Origin: Alteromonas gracilis
GTDB lineage: Bacteria > Pseudomonadota > Gammaproteobacteria > Enterobacterales > Alteromonadaceae
Assembly: GCF_002993325.1 (NCBI RefSeq)
Contig: NZ_PVNO01000025.1
Coordinates: 372,001-436,000, forward strand
Direction of reading: 5' to 3'
DNA length: 64,000 nucleotides
Position 1 is the stretch's first letter. Each line of letters opens with the position of its first letter. Made by a program: the position numbers and the translations under genes. Below the pieces are notes generated by a model. The model was not told the origin of the DNA. It saw nothing but the letters and a program-made list of their open reading frames with translations, and made no database searches. Shown here piece after piece: positions 23,144-31,691 of the stretch.

Positions 23144-23695
23144 ATGGACGCATTAACACTATTACTGAATCGAAGCTCTCAGCCACGCTTAGAATCTCCG
23201 GCGCCAAGCGGTGATGCGCTAGAAAATATTATGCAGGCAGCTTTGCGTGCGCCTGATCATGCGTGTTTAACGCCTTGGCGATTTATTGTTTGTACGGGAA
23301 AGGGGCTTGATAAGCTTGGTGCTTTGTACGAGCAATCTGCCATAGAAAACGATAAAACGCAGAAAGAGATTGAAAGGGCTGTTCAGCTTCCTCATCGTGC
23401 TCCTATGGTTATCGTTGCCATCGCTAAACATATTGAACATGAAAAGGTTCCGAGGGTTGAACAGATAGCGTCAGCAAGCTGTGGCGTTATGGCAATGCAA
23501 ATGGCAGCCGTTGCACAAGGGTTTAACGGTATGTGGCGCACGGGCAGTTACGCACAATGCGAAACAGTAAGAAATGGGCTTGGCTTAAGTGAAGAAGACG
23601 AATTAGTTGGCTTCTTGTACCTCGGTACGCCTACATTTGAACCTGCTCCGAAGCCGCAGAGAAACTCAAGCGACTACTTCGAGTTTTGGCAGTAA
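23144..23695 (+). CDS. ydjA: Nitroreductase family protein, YdjA type
   Basis: A 183-residue minimal FMN-dependent nitroreductase (E. coli YdjA 183). FMN contacts are suggested by NRSSQPRLESPAP at the N-terminus, MRAPDH-like LRAPDHACLTPWRF, and ASCGVMAMQMAAVAQGFNGMWRTGSYA; the end is GFLYLGTPTFEP. It lacks the helical extension of NfsB-type enzymes and works as a dimer in relatives. Physiological substrate unknown. AGAAGGGACG precedes the ATG. Near sppA and ansA as in E. coli. Confidence 0.93.
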   Translation: MDALTLLLNRSSQPRLESPAPSGDALENIMQAALRAPDHACLTPWRFIVCTGKGLDKLGALYEQSAIENDKTQKEIERAVQLPHRAPMVIVAIAKHIEHEKVPRVEQIASASCGVMAMQMAAVAQGFNGMWRTGSYAQCETVRNGLGLSEEDELVGFLYLGTPTFEPAPKPQRNSSDYFEFWQ

Positions 23696-23727
23696 CATAA
23701 ATCATCATAGTACCACCGTCTTGCTGC

Positions 23728-23761
23728 ATGGCCTGCTACTAGATAAAAAGTAGCAGGCCAT
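23728..23761. terminator. 13-bp perfect hairpin between convergent genes, probable terminator
   Basis: ATGGCCTGCTACT (23728-23740) pairs perfectly with AGTAGCAGGCCAT (23749-23761) around an 8-base AT-rich loop. It lies between the convergent ydjA-type and DUF2797 genes. Neither strand has a proper T run after the stem, so it may be a terminator helped by other factors or an mRNA 3'-end stabiliser. Confidence 0.6.
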
Positions 23762-23775
23762 AAGATATAAGCATT

Positions 23776-24615
23776 TTAAAATGCTAGCTGAACGTTGTAC
23801 CCGGCAAATTTTCGAATATTAATAACGCGGTCTTCATCTAACATCCAATATTGCCCTTTCACGCCTTGTAAAACGCCTGAAAACGCAGGTGTCTTATCCA
23901 AATTTAGCGATTTAATTTTGACTGGGTAGTCTTCAACAGGGTAGTGAATATCGTGAATAGTGCTGTTCACTTCTGATACCGCTTGAAGCCCTTTTTCCTG
24001 TTTCAATGCGTCTAAATCGTTTTCGATTTTTTCCATTAGTTCAGTTTTTACCTTATCTAAGTCAACCTCATCAGGTTTGCCCTTAAGCATGGTACGCCAA
24101 TTCGTTTTATCAGCGATATGGTCTTTACATAAGGTTTCAACCAATCCACTGGTAAGCCTATCAGGCACACGTAGCATAACAGTGGCTTGGGTTGCGCCTT
24201 GATCCATCCAGCGCGTTGAAACACCATCACTAATCTGACGGGTGATGCCCACCTTTACTGTGCCAGTGTTTGCTAAGTAAACGAAGTGCTCACTAAAACA
24301 ATGTGCTTCTCCCCACTCAGGCTCTCTGCACGTGCCTTCGTGATAATGGCATTTTTCAGGTTTAATAATGCAACTGTCGCATTGGGCAAGTGAAATCAAG
24401 CAAGGATAGCAATAACCCTGGTTGAAGCTCTTCTTGGTTTTTCTGTTACAGTGCACACAATTTATGTCGCCGGAATAGGTCACGGTTATCTCTTTGCCGA
24501 TAAGCGCGTTTATATCTATCAACTCATCGCCAATTGGCAGTGTGTAATGTACGGTATTATTTTCATCGGCAGAGGTGCGCATCTTTTTTAGCGCACCTGA
24601 GTATATAGTTGTCAC
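23776..24615 (-). CDS. DUF2797 family protein with a zinc-binding cysteine cluster
   Basis: A 279-residue soluble protein of the DUF2797 family. The N-terminal third carries CxxC pairs (CVHC, CYPC, CDSC) and CRE near residues 53-95, probably a zinc ribbon. Then comes HFVYLANTGTVKVGITRQ, which looks like the core strand pair of a GIY-YIG-type fold, followed by TRWMDQGATQATVM. The C-terminus (GQYWMLDEDRVINIRKFAGY) is also conserved. Function unknown. Translation starts at a GTG (24615). It is convergent with the nitroreductase gene and lies 80 bases downstream of ansA. Confidence 0.85.
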   Translation of the reverse strand: MTTIYSGALKKMRTSADENNTVHYTLPIGDELIDINALIGKEITVTYSGDINCVHCNRKTKKSFNQGYCYPCLISLAQCDSCIIKPEKCHYHEGTCREPEWGEAHCFSEHFVYLANTGTVKVGITRQISDGVSTRWMDQGATQATVMLRVPDRLTSGLVETLCKDHIADKTNWRTMLKGKPDEVDLDKVKTELMEKIENDLDALKQEKGLQAVSEVNSTIHDIHYPVEDYPVKIKSLNLDKTPAFSGVLQGVKGQYWMLDEDRVINIRKFAGYNVQLAF

Positions 24616-24695
24616 GGTTATAACCTTTTCTCAAATTAACGTTATCAAAATCAAAACGTTGAAGACTTAATTGCGTATTGTGAATAATCGAATGA

Positions 24696-25703
24696 TTAGT
24701 CGCTTAATTCACCGCGCAAGTTCTGAGTAAGTAATCGACACACCTCGTCAAAAGCCAGGTCTTTGCTTAGTAAATAATGAAGTTTTGCAAGCGCAGCCTC
24801 TGGCGTCATATCACTTCCAGAGAGTACTCCAACTTCTTGGAGGCCATGCCCTGTTGCATAACCACCCATGTTGACCCGACCACGCATACACTGCGTGCAG
24901 TTCAATACGGGAATTTCCCTTGATTTAGCATATTTAAGCTGGGCAATAAGTTCAGGGTTTTGTGGTGCGTTACCCACACCGTAACTTAAAAGTATAAGGG
25001 CGTTGACCGGTTGTTGAAGCGTATTCTTTATTACCTCAGGCGCTATGCCCGGATAAAGGTTTACCATACCAATGGGCTGGGCTTTAACGTTTGAAACCGT
25101 TAGGCCGTTATCTGGTGCGCGTGCCATCGTACCCGCTTTAAGGCGAATGTTAATTCCCGCTTCTAAGAGAGGAGGGAAGTTTGGTGAATCGAAGGCGCTA
25201 AACCCGTCAGCGTCGACCTTTCGACTGCGGTTTCCGCGCAGTAGCCTGTTGTTAAAGAAAAGCCCCACTTCAGCAATGGGAAAGTTCGCGGCAACATACA
25301 ACGAATTAAGTAGATTGACTTGTCCATCAGAACGAAGTTCAGCCAAAGGAATTTGAGACCCTGTCACAATGACTGGCTTTGACAAATCTTCTAGCATAAA
25401 ACTTAGCGCTGAGGCGGTGTACGCCATGGTATCAGTACCATGTAAAATGATGAAGCCATCATACTTATCGTAGTTGGCGGAGATATCATCTGCAATGCGT
25501 TGCCAATCAGAGGGGTCCATATCTGATGAGTCGATAAGGTTATCGTACTCGTGCAATGTGAAAAGAGGCATCTCAGTTCGATGAAACTCCGGCATCTTTT
25601 TCAATGTATCTGACAAGAAGCCGGCAGCAGGCACATAGCCTTGTTTAGAAGGCTTCATACCAATTGTTCCACCGGTATAGGCAATATAGATATGTTTGCG
25701 CAT
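24696..25703 (-). CDS. ansA: Type I (cytoplasmic) L-asparaginase
   Basis: A 335-residue asparaginase of the AnsA type (E. coli AnsA 338). The two catalytic Thr motifs are YTGGTIGM near residue 10 and ILHGTDTMAYTASAL near residue 90; the conserved LNCTQCMRGRVNMGGYATGH corresponds to the allosteric/dimer region. There is no signal peptide, which separates it from the periplasmic AnsB. It hydrolyses Asn to Asp and ammonia. The region upstream contains a remarkable set of inverted repeats. DUF2797 follows downstream. Confidence 0.96.
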   Translation of the reverse strand: MRKHIYIAYTGGTIGMKPSKQGYVPAAGFLSDTLKKMPEFHRTEMPLFTLHEYDNLIDSSDMDPSDWQRIADDISANYDKYDGFIILHGTDTMAYTASALSFMLEDLSKPVIVTGSQIPLAELRSDGQVNLLNSLYVAANFPIAEVGLFFNNRLLRGNRSRKVDADGFSAFDSPNFPPLLEAGINIRLKAGTMARAPDNGLTVSNVKAQPIGMVNLYPGIAPEVIKNTLQQPVNALILLSYGVGNAPQNPELIAQLKYAKSREIPVLNCTQCMRGRVNMGGYATGHGLQEVGVLSGSDMTPEAALAKLHYLLSKDLAFDEVCRLLTQNLRGELSD

Positions 25704-26048
25704 TACGTGACCTTTAACATCTGTTTGAAAAAACTTTCAAAGGGAGATAGCGAATTTGACGGGCATTCTATCAATACCCACGGCGTTGTCACCCCGTAAT
25801 AACAGTCCGCATAGATAATTACCCACTTATCTATGCGGATTGGTATAATACTTACTTAAAGCTCATCAAGTAAGTGGAGATATGGTCCACTAACGAGTGA
25901 TGAGAGCTAGTATTTCGCGCTATCTGAGATGAGCTAGGTACAAAAAAAGCGGTGATGAACACCGCTTTTGAGAGTATCGACAGTCTTTAACGGCCGTGAT
26001 TTTCATAGATTTTCATAACTATGCGAGTGGCCTAAATACACGCTGTCG
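25704..26048. promoter_or_regulatory. ansA upstream region with nested inverted repeats, and lipA downstream region
   Basis: Holds three signals. A perfect 13-bp inverted repeat TCCGCATAGATAA/TTATCTATGCGGA lies at 25806-25818 and 25827-25839. A nested pair lies at 25860-25908: outer arms AGCTCATCA and TGATGAGAGCT (one bulged A), inner arms AGTGGA and TCCACT. The lipA terminator is at 25942-25969. On the minus strand TTGATG-16-TATACC (in 25840-25870) is a possible ansA promoter that would start transcription just before the 13-bp hairpin. No gene is seen. Confidence 0.55.
25942..25969 (-). terminator. Rho-independent terminator of the lipA operon
   Basis: Perfect 10-bp stem AAAAGCGGTG/CACCGCTTTT with a 5-base loop, followed on the minus strand by a run of seven T. 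It lies 80 bases after the lipA stop. Confidence 0.93.
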
Positions 26049-27011
26049 TTATTTGACTTCTTTGCCTGCTGCTTGCTGATCGGCATGGTAGCTTGAACGA
26101 ACCATAGGACCGCATGCTGCATGCTTGAAACCGATTTCTTTTGCATAGTCACCTAGGGCATCAAACTCCTTAGGGTGCACATAGCGTTTTACCGGATAGT
26201 GGTGGCGACTAGGTTGCAAATATTGTCCTAGCGTAAGCATATCAACATCGTGAGCGCGAAGATCATCAAGTACACCTTGGATCTCTTCGTTTTCTTCACC
26301 CATGCCCATCATAAGACCAGATTTGGTCATTACGTTAGGATGTTGCGCCTTGAACTTTTTAAGTAAGTCTAGTGACCACTGGTAGTTAGCACCCGGACGA
26401 CATTCACGGTACAAGCGAGGAATGGTTTCCAAGTTGTGGTTAAATACGTCTGGGACTCCATTTTTGAAAATTTCTAACGCTCGGTCCATACGCCCACGGA
26501 AGTCAGGAACTAATACTTCGATAGTTGTGGTTGGGCTGTGCTCACGTATTGCATTGATACAGTCTACAAAATGCTGCGCACCACCATCGCGTAAGTCATC
26601 ACGGTCAACAGACGTGATAACAACATAACGAAGTTTCATTTCAGCAATGGTTTTCGCTAGCTTTTCTGGCTCCTCTGCACTTGGGGGCAGGGGCTTACCG
26701 TGCGCTACGTCACAGAACGGACAACGACGAGTACAGATATCACCTAAAATCATAAAGGTGGCAGTACCGTGGTTAAAACACTCAGCAAGATTAGGGCAGC
26801 TTGCTTCTTCGCATACCGAGTGAAGGTTATTTTTGCGAAGCGTTTGCTTTATGTGATCAATTTTCTCGGTAGTACGAGGAAGTTTGATTTTTATCCACTC
26901 TGGCTTACGCAGCATCTCTTCTTTTTCAGAAGGAATAATAGTGACTGGAATGTGTTTTACTTTTTCGTCATCACGGAGTTTTACCCCCGCTTGAGGTCGT
27001 GCGTTACTCAT
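26049..27011 (-). CDS. lipA: Lipoyl synthase
   Basis: A 320-residue radical SAM enzyme (E. coli 321) that inserts two sulfurs into protein-bound octanoate. Both clusters are present: the auxiliary 4Fe-4S in [13 protein letters not shown] and the radical SAM CxxxCxxC in [15 protein letters not shown]; the C-terminal RSSYHAD serine ligand region is intact. The start is placed at the ATG at 27011, which overlaps the lipB stop (ATGAGTAA) and has AAGAAGG upstream; the frame runs 10 codons further into lipB. Last gene of the ybeD-lipB-lipA group. Confidence 0.98.
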   Translation of the reverse strand: MSNARPQAGVKLRDDEKVKHIPVTIIPSEKEEMLRKPEWIKIKLPRTTEKIDHIKQTLRKNNLHSVCEEASCPNLAECFNHGTATFMILGDICTRRCPFCDVAHGKPLPPSAEEPEKLAKTIAEMKLRYVVITSVDRDDLRDGGAQHFVDCINAIREHSPTTTIEVLVPDFRGRMDRALEIFKNGVPDVFNHNLETIPRLYRECRPGANYQWSLDLLKKFKAQHPNVMTKSGLMMGMGEENEEIQGVLDDLRAHDVDMLTLGQYLQPSRHHYPVKRYVHPKEFDALGDYAKEIGFKHAACGPMVRSSYHADQQAAGKEVK

Positions 27012-27675
27012 CAAAACCTTCTTTGTATGTTGGTTCCGCAATAGAAAGTGCTTCTAGTAATAAATGCGTTAATTCATTACCCGCGGTTTCAAGCGTAGTT
27101 GGACCATTGAGTCGAGCGGTATCTATCATTTCCATACCGGCATAACCACAGGGATTAATACGCTGAAACGGTGATAGGTCCATATTAACATTTAATGCCA
27201 AGCCGTGAAACGAGCAGCCATTACGTATTCTTAAACCTAGCGAACAAACTTTTCTTTCGTCAACATAAACACCCGGCGCATCGGGCTTCGGGTATGCCTT
27301 TACACCATACTTTTCAAGTAGTCCGACCACAGCTTCCTCCATGGCGGTTACTAAGTGACGCACACCTAGCTTTCTACGTTTTATATTGAGTAAAAGATAG
27401 ATAACTTGCTGACCTGGCCCGTGGTAGGTAACTTGACCGCCACGGTCGACCTGTACTACCGGGATGTCACCAGGCATGAGTATATGCTCAGCTTTTCCTG
27501 CCTGTCCTTGGGTGAAAACGGCGTCGTGTTCTACTAGCCAAATCTCATCTAGCGTGGTCTCTCCACGTTCATCTGTAAAGCGTTTCATTGCCTCAAAGAT
27601 GGGCTCATACGGCTGACGTCCTAGCTGACGAATAATAACGCCATCGGTGTCAGCTAACGTCGACTGCTCATTCAC
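27004..27675 (-). CDS. lipB: Octanoyl-[acyl carrier protein]-protein N-octanoyltransferase
   Basis: A 223-residue enzyme that moves octanoate from ACP to lipoyl domains, the step before LipA. The catalytic Lys/Cys pair is in [21 protein letters not shown] (Cys in NGCSFHG), and the family motif [20 protein letters not shown] is complete. Translation starts at a GTG immediately after the ybeD TAA (TAAGTG), and its stop overlaps the lipA start, so all three are coupled. Confidence 0.97.
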   Translation of the reverse strand: MNEQSTLADTDGVIIRQLGRQPYEPIFEAMKRFTDERGETTLDEIWLVEHDAVFTQGQAGKAEHILMPGDIPVVQVDRGGQVTYHGPGQQVIYLLLNIKRRKLGVRHLVTAMEEAVVGLLEKYGVKAYPKPDAPGVYVDERKVCSLGLRIRNGCSFHGLALNVNMDLSPFQRINPCGYAGMEMIDTARLNGPTTLETAGNELTHLLLEALSIAEPTYKEGFDE

Positions 27676-27939
27676 TTAAAGTACAACCCTAACAAGCTCT
27701 AATTTAGCCAGTTCAGTGTAGATGGTTTCCATATGCTCTTTGCTCGTCACTCGCACACTAACTGAAACCGAGTGATAGGTACCTTTACTACTTGGTTTTA
27801 CATTAGGTGAATAGTCGCCAGGAGCATGTTCCTGAAGACAGCTTACCACCTGTTCAGGTAGTTTCTCATGGGCAACGCCCATCACTTTAAACGTCTGGTG
27901 AGTTGGAAAATCTAGTAATTCGTCGAAACGGGTATCCAT
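27676..27939 (-). CDS. ybeD: UPF0250 protein YbeD
   Basis: An 87-residue ACT-like small protein (E. coli YbeD 87). The start [19 protein letters not shown] and [18 protein letters not shown] are the family signatures. The fold resembles an allosteric regulatory domain; a role linked to lipoylation has been proposed from its constant position before lipB, but is unproven. Its stop is directly followed by the lipB GTG. Confidence 0.95.
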   Translation of the reverse strand: MDTRFDELLDFPTHQTFKVMGVAHEKLPEQVVSCLQEHAPGDYSPNVKPSSKGTYHSVSVSVRVTSKEHMETIYTELAKLELVRVVL

Positions 27940-27970
27940 GCGATATCCTTGGTACTTAAAATATCATATA

Positions 27971-28002
27971 AAAAAACGGCCAGATTGTAACAAATCTGGC
28001 CG
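27971..28002 (-). terminator. Rho-independent terminator of dacA
   Basis: Perfect 10-bp stem CGGCCAGATT/AATCTGGCCG with a 6-base loop, followed on the minus strand by six T or more. It separates dacA from ybeD-lipB-lipA. Confidence 0.93.
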
Positions 28003-28040
28003 CTTCACAACTAGCTTTTTAACGTTTTCAGTACGTGAAC

Positions 28041-29225
28041 TTACTCGTCGTCAAATCCTAGCTGAAGCATAATGTAGTCTTTAGCGCGATTAAAGAAGCT
28101 CCCTTCTTTAACTTCTTGAAGGGTTACCAGTGGGTAACTAGCTACATCTTCACCGTCTAGCTGCAGGTAGAGTTTTCCAACAACCTGACCTTTTGCCAGA
28201 GGTGCTTCAAGCTTGTTGTCCAGCTCAAAGTTAGCTTCTAAATTAGCCGCTTGTCCACGGGGAATAGTAATGGGGGTAGATTGATTAATTCCAAGGTCTA
28301 CCGTTTCTCTATCACCCATATAGATACGATGCGCTACAAAGCTATGGCCAGCTTGATAGGGAGTAAGCGTTTCATAAAAACGGAAACCGTATTTAAGCAG
28401 CTTTTTGTTTTCCACTTTTCGGGCACGTTCGCTGTCAGTGCCCATTACTACAGAAATAAGACGCATACCGCCTTGCTCTGCTGAGGTGATTAAGCTGTAA
28501 CCTGCATCTGAAGTATGGCCTGTCTTTATACCGTCTACGTTAAGGCTTTTATCCCACAACAGGCTGTTGCGGTTATACTGCTTGATACCGTTGTACGTAA
28601 ATTCTTTTTCGCTGTAAATTTTGTACATCTCTGGCGTTTCTGCAATAAGTGCGCGAGACAAAATGGCCATATCACGAGGAGTAGTGTAGTGATCTGGGTC
28701 GTGTAACCCGTGTGCATTGACCCAATGTGAACCCGTCATACCAAGAGACGCAGTATGTGCATTCATCATGCTAGCGAAGGCAGACTCTGACCCTGCAACG
28801 TGCTCTGCCATGGCTACGCATGCGTCATTGCCTGATTGAACAACGATACCTCGTAATAAATCTCTTACTGAAACTTGTGTACCCACTTCGATAAACATTT
28901 TTGAAGAGTCAGGGAATTTTTTCGCCCATGCATTTTCAGAAATGGTAACTTCGTCATCTAAGCTGATATTGCCTGCTTGAAGTTCTTTACCGATAACGTA
29001 GATAGTCATAATTTTGGTTAAACTTGCGGGCGCAAGCTGCATGTCCGCATTTTTCGATGCGATGACATTGCCTGTTTCATAGTCGGTAAGTAAAAAACCT
29101 TCAGCAGCAACTGTTGGTGCAGGCGGTGTTACTACAGCAGCGTTTGCTGTAATTAGTAAAGAGCCCATTACCAAAAAGGCAAATGAAAGTAATGACGGTT
29201 TAGCGCGTTGAATTATTCTGAGCAT
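28041..29225 (-). CDS. dacA: D-alanyl-D-alanine carboxypeptidase (PBP5/6 type)
   Basis: A 394-residue low-molecular-weight penicillin-binding protein that trims the terminal D-Ala of peptidoglycan pentapeptides. It has an N-terminal signal sequence (FAFLVMGSLLITANAA), the catalytic SLTK in LAPASLTKIMTIYVIG, SGN in IVQSGNDACVAMAEH and KTG in VDGIKTGHTSDAGYSL. A beta-rich PBP5 C-terminal domain and an amphipathic C-terminal helix (FFNRAKDYIMLQLG) anchor it to the outer face of the inner membrane. Preceded by a 390-base gap, so it probably has its own promoter within the rlpA-dacA region. Confidence 0.97.
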   Translation of the reverse strand: MLRIIQRAKPSLLSFAFLVMGSLLITANAAVVTPPAPTVAAEGFLLTDYETGNVIASKNADMQLAPASLTKIMTIYVIGKELQAGNISLDDEVTISENAWAKKFPDSSKMFIEVGTQVSVRDLLRGIVVQSGNDACVAMAEHVAGSESAFASMMNAHTASLGMTGSHWVNAHGLHDPDHYTTPRDMAILSRALIAETPEMYKIYSEKEFTYNGIKQYNRNSLLWDKSLNVDGIKTGHTSDAGYSLITSAEQGGMRLISVVMGTDSERARKVENKKLLKYGFRFYETLTPYQAGHSFVAHRIYMGDRETVDLGINQSTPITIPRGQAANLEANFELDNKLEAPLAKGQVVGKLYLQLDGEDVASYPLVTLQEVKEGSFFNRAKDYIMLQLGFDDE

Positions 29226-29616
29226 GGTTCTAATTTCTTTGACCGTTTTATCCGTGTGAGTTAAAGCTTACCCTATTGTTGCGGAGACCGCGAAGCGAAT
29301 ACCGCAAAACATGGCTACCCAAATTTAGCTTTTGTCCAGTTCGTAACCGAATCATTAATGCCAACCCTGATTTATCAAAGGGCTAAGCTAGATCCTAACG
29401 AAAGGATGCCTATAAGACTAGGTTGTATCAAAAAAGTTTACGTCTTAGTAGGTGTTAGACGAAGAAACCGTGATATTGCCTGCTGAATGACACAAAGATG
29501 CCACAATATAGATGATTTAGTAATCAACCTGCAGTGTCATGGAAAAGGAGAGGTAAAATGGATTACAAGGCGTGGGTTTTTCGTGCTCACGTTTTAATAA
29601 AGAGCCTTCATTTTGC
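29226..29616. other. Intergenic region between rlpA and dacA
   Basis: About 390 bases with no supported gene; it should carry the dacA promoter. A 23-codon frame with a good ribosome-binding site (GAGAGG) starts at 29558 on the plus strand (MDYKAWVFRAHVLIKS) but ends at the rlpA 3' end and is probably chance. No terminator is evident after rlpA. Confidence 0.4.
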
Positions 29617-30570
29617 TTACAGCATTTGAGTTATAGCGTAGGCGTTCGGGTAGCCATTTTGCTTGAGTTGCTGCAGCACTTCTGCAACGACAGCCTCGTC
29701 GTGGATAGGGCCCAGTTGAAGTTTATAAATGTTATCGGCAACAGGGAGGTGGGCCGGAATTTGATATAGCGCCGATAAAACATTAGAAATAGATTTCGCT
29801 TTTTCAGCGTTAGATAGTGCTGCGACCTGTATGTAGATACCGTTACCGACTTCACTACTGCTTTTTGTCGCCGTTTCAGGGGAATTTGTATTCACTGCAA
29901 CTTCAGGTGACGGCACTACATCAATACCAAGATATTCGTCATAAGAGACCGTGGGACCATTACCTACGGTAACATTGTTGTGTTCGTCAAAATGGATAAC
30001 TTCTAATTTGACCTTGGCCGTGCCTTTGCTGTGATAGCCTAATTTGACTGCTGCTGCATAAGACAGGTCAATAATTCTATTGTCGTGAAACGGGCCGCGG
30101 TCGTTAACGCGCACAATTGCCTGCTTGTTATTCTCTAAGTTGGTCACGCGAACATAAGAGGGAAGAGGTAGAGTTTTGTGAGCGGCGCTCATGGCGAACA
30201 TATTGTAAGTTTCGCCATTTGAGGTTAAATGGCCATGAAATTTTTGACCGTACCAACTCGCGTAGCCTACTTCTTCATAACCTTTACCACTGTTCATTGG
30301 CGTATAGTGTTTACCAAGCACTTTGTATGGCCTGCTGTTAAACATGCGATACGCCTCATACTTAGGCACGGCATCCAATGTTTCTGGTGTCTTGGCTACG
30401 TGCTTTGGTGCAGAGTCTTTGTGCTGTGTATAGCGACTATTTTGTGTTGGCGTGCTCTGGCACCCGCTTAGCAGTAATCCTACTAGAAGGGCTGCACCAT
30501 ATTTATAGTACTTCCGGTTTGCCAGTTTTTCGATAAGCATTACACGTACTGAAATCAGATGATGCAACAT
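29617..30570 (-). CDS. rlpA: Rare lipoprotein A, septal ring lytic transglycosylase
   Basis: A 317-residue outer-membrane lipoprotein. The signal ends in LLVGLLLSGCQS, with Cys37 (numbered from 30570) as the lipidated residue. The double-psi beta-barrel is in GYASWYGQKFHGHLTSNGETYNMFAMSAAHKTLPL and VRVNDRGPFHDNRIIDLSYAAA, and a C-terminal SPOR domain (about residues 245-317) binds denuded glycan at the septum. Two starts are possible: 30570, 5 bases after the rodA stop, and the ATG at 30540, which gives a more usual 27-residue signal; neither has a strong ribosome-binding site. Follows rodA as in E. coli. Confidence 0.94.
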   Translation of the reverse strand: MLHHLISVRVMLIEKLANRKYYKYGAALLVGLLLSGCQSTPTQNSRYTQHKDSAPKHVAKTPETLDAVPKYEAYRMFNSRPYKVLGKHYTPMNSGKGYEEVGYASWYGQKFHGHLTSNGETYNMFAMSAAHKTLPLPSYVRVTNLENNKQAIVRVNDRGPFHDNRIIDLSYAAAVKLGYHSKGTAKVKLEVIHFDEHNNVTVGNGPTVSYDEYLGIDVVPSPEVAVNTNSPETATKSSSEVGNGIYIQVAALSNAEKAKSISNVLSALYQIPAHLPVADNIYKLQLGPIHDEAVVAEVLQQLKQNGYPNAYAITQML

Positions 30571-30575
30571 AGGGT

Positions 30576-31691
30576 TTATCTAGACATTAATCGTTTTTGT
30601 GTGGCTATTGCCATTAGAATGCCAAATCCGGCCATCAAAGTCACCATAGATGTACCACCAAAACTCACCAAAGGTAGGGGAACACCTACAACAGGTAGTA
30701 ACCCCGATACCATGCCCATATTCACAAACACGTATACAAAGAAAGTCAGCGTTATACTGCCACCTAGTAATTTTGCATAGGCGTCTTGTGCTCTGCTTGA
30801 AATAATTAGACCGCGCAAAATTATGAAAAGATAAATAGCCATTAAACACATTACGCCTGTCAGGCCGAATTCTTCACTAAATACAGAAAATATAAAGTCG
30901 GTGTGTCGCTCGGGCAAAAACTCTAATTGAGATTGAGTGCCCTGTAGCCAACCTTTACCATCAACGCCACCCGAGCCGATGGCAATCTTCGATTGAATAA
31001 TGTGATAACCAGAACCCAGCGGATCGCTCTCTGGATTTAAAAACGTTAATACGCGCTGTTTTTGATAATCCTTCATTAAAAAGAACCACATGACCGGCGC
31101 AAACGCGCCAATAAGGGCACCGACTACAGAAATAAGCCTCCAGCTCATGCCTGCAAGAAAGATAGCGAATACCCCCGAACTTGCTATAAGCAGTGATGTA
31201 CCTAAGTCTGGTTGTTTAGCAATAAGGATTGTGGGTACGACAACAAGGGCAAACCCCAAAATAATATGGGCGCTGCGAGGCGGTAGGGTAAACTTACTGA
31301 TATACCACGCTACCATCATGGGAACAGCTAACTTCATTAATTCTGAAGGCTGAAAGCGTATAAAGCCTAAATCTAACCATCGCTGCGCACCTTTACCCAT
31401 ATCGCCAAATAGCAAAACGGCGATAAGCATGAGTAGGCCACCGACATAGGCATAGGTGGAGAAAAAGCGATATACGCCGAGGGGGAATTGAGCTAACACA
31501 AACATAACAACAAAGCTAAAGCCAAGGCGAATGAACTGTCGTTCCATTTGCTCCATGTCTTGGCCAGATGCTGAATACAGCGTAAATAGACCCACACCAC
31601 TTAAAACAAGTAAGCCAACCAGCAGCCATCCATCGATATGAATCCGCTGTAGTAAATTAATTTTGTTGGGGTTTATAGTCGTTCTTTTCAC
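30576..31691 (-). CDS. rodA: Peptidoglycan glycosyltransferase RodA (MrdB)
   Basis: A 371-residue SEDS-family polytopic membrane protein that polymerises glycan strands for rod elongation, paired with PBP2. The SEDS signatures are ALAFPLGVYRFF-like QFPLGVYRFFSTYAY near residue 70, FQPSELMKLAVPMMVAWY and the C-terminal LPLVSFGGTSMVTLMAGFG. About ten transmembrane helices are apparent. It starts at a GTG overlapping the mrdA stop (GTGA), so translation is coupled to PBP2. Confidence 0.97.
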   Translation of the reverse strand: MKRTTINPNKINLLQRIHIDGWLLVGLLVLSGVGLFTLYSASGQDMEQMERQFIRLGFSFVVMFVLAQFPLGVYRFFSTYAYVGGLLMLIAVLLFGDMGKGAQRWLDLGFIRFQPSELMKLAVPMMVAWYISKFTLPPRSAHIILGFALVVVPTILIAKQPDLGTSLLIASSGVFAIFLAGMSWRLISVVGALIGAFAPVMWFFLMKDYQKQRVLTFLNPESDPLGSGYHIIQSKIAIGSGGVDGKGWLQGTQSQLEFLPERHTDFIFSVFSEEFGLTGVMCLMAIYLFIILRGLIISSRAQDAYAKLLGGSITLTFFVYVFVNMGMVSGLLPVVGVPLPLVSFGGTSMVTLMAGFGILMAIATQKRLMSR

